NCBI GenBank assembly: GCA_027627705.1
Contig: CP091242.1
Location: forward strand, 1,003,765 to 1,067,764
Direction of reading: 5' to 3'
DNA from: Hyphomonadaceae bacterium BL14
Lineage (GTDB): Bacteria > Pseudomonadota > Alphaproteobacteria > Caulobacterales > Maricaulaceae
Length of the DNA stretch: 64,000 nucleotides
Part shown: positions 61,244 to 64,000 of the stretch, piece after piece
Position numbering within the stretch: the first letter of the stretch is position 1
Layout of the letters: every line of letters starts with the position of its first letter
Notes under the pieces: model-generated
What the model saw: the letters and a program-made list of their open reading frames with translations, nothing else
Database searches by the model: none
Told to the model about the DNA's origin: nothing
Position numbers and translations under genes: made by a program

Positions 61244-62776
61244 TCAGCCTTCGGACGGAACCAGATCCGCCGCCTCCTGGGTCAGCGCCGACTGGTATTG
61301 CTCGATGAGCTGGTTCACCGAGGCGCGGGTGACATCGGTGACCGGTGTGGTGAAGAAGCCAAGCCAGATCACCCCGACGCCCAGGACGCCCAGATTGATC
61401 CACTCGCGCATATTGAGGTCCTGCGCGGCTTCAAGCTTGGGATTGGTCATCTCGCCAAAGGTCACCTTCTTGTAGAGGGTGAGCATGTAGACCGCCGAGA
61501 AAATCACCCCGAGTGCCGCGCCCGCCGCCCAGATGGGGGCCACCATGAAGGCACCGGTCATGGTCATCAGCTCGCCCACGAAACCCGACGTGCCCGGCAG
61601 GCCCACATTGGCCATGGCAAACAGGGCAAAGAAGGCAGCGAATACCGGCATCTTGTGCACCAGCCCGCCATAGAAGGCGATGTCGCGGGTGTGGAAGCGG
61701 TCATAGATGACGCCCACGATCAGGAAGAGCGCGCCGGAGATCAGGCCGTGGGAAATCATCTGGAAGATGGCGCCCTGCACCCCGATCTCATTCATCGAGA
61801 AAATGCCCAGCGTCACAAAACCCATGTGGGCCACGGACGAGTAGGCGATCAGTTTCTTGATGTCGGTCTGACGAAACGCGATCAGCGAGGTGTAGACGAT
61901 GGCGATGATCGACAGCACGAACACCATGGGCGCAAAGAAGGCGCTGGCGTCCGGGAACATGGGGATGGAAAAGCGCAGGAAGCCGTAGCCGCCGAGCTTC
62001 AGCAAAATACCCGCCAGGATCACCGAGCCTGCCGTGGGGGCCTGAACGTGGGCGTCGGGCAGCCAGGTGTGCACCGGCCACATGGGCATCTTCACCGCAA
62101 AGCTGGCAAAGAAGGCCAGCCACAGCCAGGTCTGGATGTCGCGCGCGAACGGGTGGGTCAGCAGGACCTCGATATCGGTGGTGCCCGCGGCGATGAACAT
62201 CATGATCATCGCGCCCAGCATCAGCACCGAGCCGAAGAAGGTGTAGAGGAAGAATTTGAACGCGGCGTAGATGCGCTCGGCCCCGCCCCACACCCCGATG
62301 ATCAGGAACATCGGGATCAGCGAGCCTTCGAAGAAGATGTAGAACAGCACCAGATCGAGCGCGCAGAACACGCCGGTGATCAGCGTCTGCAGGATCAGGA
62401 AGGCGGCCATGTAATCGGCCACGCGCCGCTCGATCTTCCAGCTGGCCAGGATGCAGATCGGCATCAGGAAGGCGGTCAGCAGCACGAACAGGACGGACAA
62501 TCCGTCCACGCCCATCTTGTAGCTGATGCCCACGGAGGTCAGCCAGGGGATGGTTTCCACGAACTGGAAGCCGGACTGGGCGGTGTCGAACTCCACGACC
62601 AGAAGCACGGACATGGCAAAGACGAACAGGGTGACGAACAACGCCACGCCGCGCGCATTGCGCTCCAGCAGCGCCTGGTCCTCGGCGCGCATCAGGGCGC
62701 GCAGGATCAGGATCGCCACCGCGCCGACCGCAGGCAGGAAGGTGATGGCAGACAGGATGGGAAGCTGGCTGAGCAT
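61244..62776 (-). CDS. nuoM: NADH-quinone oxidoreductase subunit M
   Basis: A 510-residue antiporter-like membrane subunit of complex [20 protein letters not shown] and the helix [25 protein letters not shown] (cited as [19 protein letters not shown]), containing the conserved proton-channel lysine, are clear. The ATG at 62776 lies six bases after the nuoL stop, inside a GGGG-rich stretch that serves as ribosome site. Between nuoL and nuoN in the usual order. Confidence 0.96.
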   Translation of the reverse strand: MLSQLPILSAITFLPAVGAVAILILRALMRAEDQALLERNARGVALFVTLFVFAMSVLLVVEFDTAQSGFQFVETIPWLTSVGISYKMGVDGLSVLFVLLTAFLMPICILASWKIERRVADYMAAFLILQTLITGVFCALDLVLFYIFFEGSLIPMFLIIGVWGGAERIYAAFKFFLYTFFGSVLMLGAMIMMFIAAGTTDIEVLLTHPFARDIQTWLWLAFFASFAVKMPMWPVHTWLPDAHVQAPTAGSVILAGILLKLGGYGFLRFSIPMFPDASAFFAPMVFVLSIIAIVYTSLIAFRQTDIKKLIAYSSVAHMGFVTLGIFSMNEIGVQGAIFQMISHGLISGALFLIVGVIYDRFHTRDIAFYGGLVHKMPVFAAFFALFAMANVGLPGTSGFVGELMTMTGAFMVAPIWAAGAALGVIFSAVYMLTLYKKVTFGEMTNPKLEAAQDLNMREWINLGVLGVGVIWLGFFTTPVTDVTRASVNQLIEQYQSALTQEAADLVPSEG

Positions 62777-62781
62777 AGTCG

Positions 62782-64000
62782 TTACACCCCCACCCCGGCG
62801 ATGAGCCAGAGGCACAGCCCCACGACGCCGATCAGCATCACGAAGGCGTAGTGATACAGATAACCGCTCTGCCAGCTGGCGATGCGCCGCGCGCCGGCCA
62901 TCACCGTGGCCGCCACGCCATTGGGGCCCAGCCCGTCAATGATGCGCTTGTCGCCGCCCTTCCAGAACAGATCGCCGAGCGCGCGCGTGGTGCGCACGAA
63001 CACGACATCGTAGATCTCGTCGAAATACCACTTGTTCAGAAGGAAGCTGTGCAGCGGGCCGCGATTGGCGGCGATCTTGCCGGGCAGGTCGGGCTTCAGC
63101 ATGTAGAAATACACCGCTGCCAGGAAGCCGGTCAGCGTCACGGCCACGGGGGCCACGAGCACCCAGGCCGGCGGATGATGGCCGGTGGCGTCCGGACCGT
63201 AATTGCCCTCGGCATAGGGTCCCGGCGGCAGCGAACCGGCCCAGAACTCCATGGCACCGCTTTTCACGAAGTCGGACACGAACACGCCGCCCGCGAACAC
63301 AGCGCCAATGGCCAGCAGGATCAGCGGGATCAGCATGACCCAGCCGCTTTCATGAGCGTGCTTGAGAGTTTCAGGATCGCCGCGGTGCTTGCCGTGGAAG
63401 GTCATGAAAATCAGGCGCCAGGAATAGAAGGAAGTCAGGCCTGCCGCCAGGATCGCAATCCAGAAGGCCAAGAGGCCGAACGGCACGCCGTCCATGCCGG
63501 CCATGAAGGCTTCCTCGATGATCATATCCTTGGAGAAGAAGCCCGCAAAACCGAGCCCGACGAAGGGGATGCCCACGCCCGTCAGCGCCAGCGTGCCGAT
63601 GATCATCAGGATCCAGGTGGCCGGCAGCAGCTTGTAGATGCCACCCATATTGCGCATGTCCTGCTCGTCATGCAGCCCGTGGATCACCGAGCCGGCACCC
63701 AGGAACAAAAGTGCCTTGAAGAAGGCGTGGGTGAACAGGTGGAACATGGCCGCCGAATAGAGGCCAAGCCCTGCGGCGAAGAACATGTAGCCCAGCTGCG
63801 AGCAGGTCGAGTAGGCGATCACCCGCTTGATGTCGTTCTGCGCCAGGCCCACCGTCGCGGCGAAGATCGCCGTCACTGCGCCAATGACCGTGATGATGGC
63901 CGAAGTGGCGTCCGCCAGCTCGTAGATCGGATAGGAGCGGCAGACCAGGAATACGCCCGCTGTCACCATGGTCGCGGCGTGGATCAGGGCGGATACCGGG
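62782..64000 (-). CDS. nuoL: NADH-quinone oxidoreductase subunit L (N-terminal part off the window)
   Basis: The C-terminal 405 codons of a complex I subunit with a long horizontal helix. The first residues in the window are [15 protein letters not shown], the conserved NuoL segment with the channel His, followed by [23 protein letters not shown]. The final ~60 residues form the lateral helix bundle. It continues beyond the right edge, and about 250 N-terminal residues are missing if the usual length near 650 applies. The ATG at 63969 is internal, not the start. Confidence 0.95.
   Translation of the reverse strand, partial: PVSALIHAATMVTAGVFLVCRSYPIYELADATSAIITVIGAVTAIFAATVGLAQNDIKRVIAYSTCSQLGYMFFAAGLGLYSAAMFHLFTHAFFKALLFLGAGSVIHGLHDEQDMRNMGGIYKLLPATWILMIIGTLALTGVGIPFVGLGFAGFFSKDMIIEEAFMAGMDGVPFGLLAFWIAILAAGLTSFYSWRLIFMTFHGKHRGDPETLKHAHESGWVMLIPLILLAIGAVFAGGVFVSDFVKSGAMEFWAGSLPPGPYAEGNYGPDATGHHPPAWVLVAPVAVTLTGFLAAVYFYMLKPDLPGKIAANRGPLHSFLLNKWYFDEIYDVVFVRTTRALGDLFWKGGDKRIIDGLGPNGVAATVMAGARRIASWQSGYLYHYAFVMLIGVVGLCLWLIAGVGV

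Noticed and set aside
61298..62851. 517-codon plus-strand frame opposite nuoM
   Set aside because: Its His/Gln/Asp/Arg-rich translation is the mirror of a hydrophobic membrane protein on the other strand.

Overview
The window is GC-rich, densely packed bacterial chromosome with many 4-nt start/stop overlaps. Gene content and order are alphaproteobacterial: nuoL-nuoM-nuoN-birA-coaX-rnj-mce-DUF1467, ccmI-ccmE-ccmF-ccmH with a Do protease, a two-component pair and glnE nearby, lptF-lptG-surA-pdxA-rsmA, and pepA-holC. A lipoprotein resembling the Caulobacter CC0125/CC1285 family points to the Caulobacterales/Maricaulales side of the class (inference). I see no rRNA, tRNA, prophage, transposase or CRISPR array.

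1-11 kb: partial xth (exonuclease III), a serine/threonine dehydratase, an acyl-CoA synthetase with a clear terminator, an XRE regulator and a tiny superinfection-immunity-type membrane protein behind a promoter-operator, then tdh with a deiodinase-like nitroreductase, a secreted metallophosphoesterase, small membrane and lipoprotein genes, and meaB. 11-19 kb: kdsA-hldE-kbl (LPS inner core plus threonine catabolism) diverges from a four-gene operon of photolyase, flavin oxidoreductase, DUF1365 protein and a cyclopropane-synthase-like methyltransferase. 19-31 kb: pepA-holC-I78 inhibitor diverges from lptF-lptG-surA-pdxA-rsmA, followed by radA, cvpA, purF and an SDR. The usual lptD gene is missing between lptG and surA.

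31-43 kb: an EF-hand protein, ECF sigma factor, putative anti-sigma and CpxP/CnrX-like protein form one operon next to glnE. Between glnE and its expected two-component neighbours sits an accessory islet. It holds a short, lower-GC gene for a secreted-looking protein built from 25-residue repeats with perfectly periodic cysteines, an inverted-repeat element, a TetR/SDR pair with two operator-like sites on a strong promoter, and a 44-codon gene. Then come a histidine kinase, a response regulator and a Do-type periplasmic protease.

43-64 kb: a hydrolase-OsmC fusion, cytochrome c maturation genes, a PepSY-regulator-kinase operon with a PhoP-like direct repeat, a DnaJ-type protein, gatB, and the RNase J to complex I block running off the right edge. 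MeaB and methylmalonyl-CoA epimerase, 46 kb apart, imply a methylmalonyl-CoA pathway whose mutase lies outside the window.

The most novel items are the Cys-periodic repeat protein (36893-37243), the methyltransferase with replaced cyclopropanase ligands in the photolyase operon, the nitroreductase carrying an iodotyrosine-deiodinase-type Glu/Tyr/Lys triad, and the EF-hand/sigma/anti-sigma/CpxP-like operon. All family calls were made by eye from translated sequence; no database search was run.
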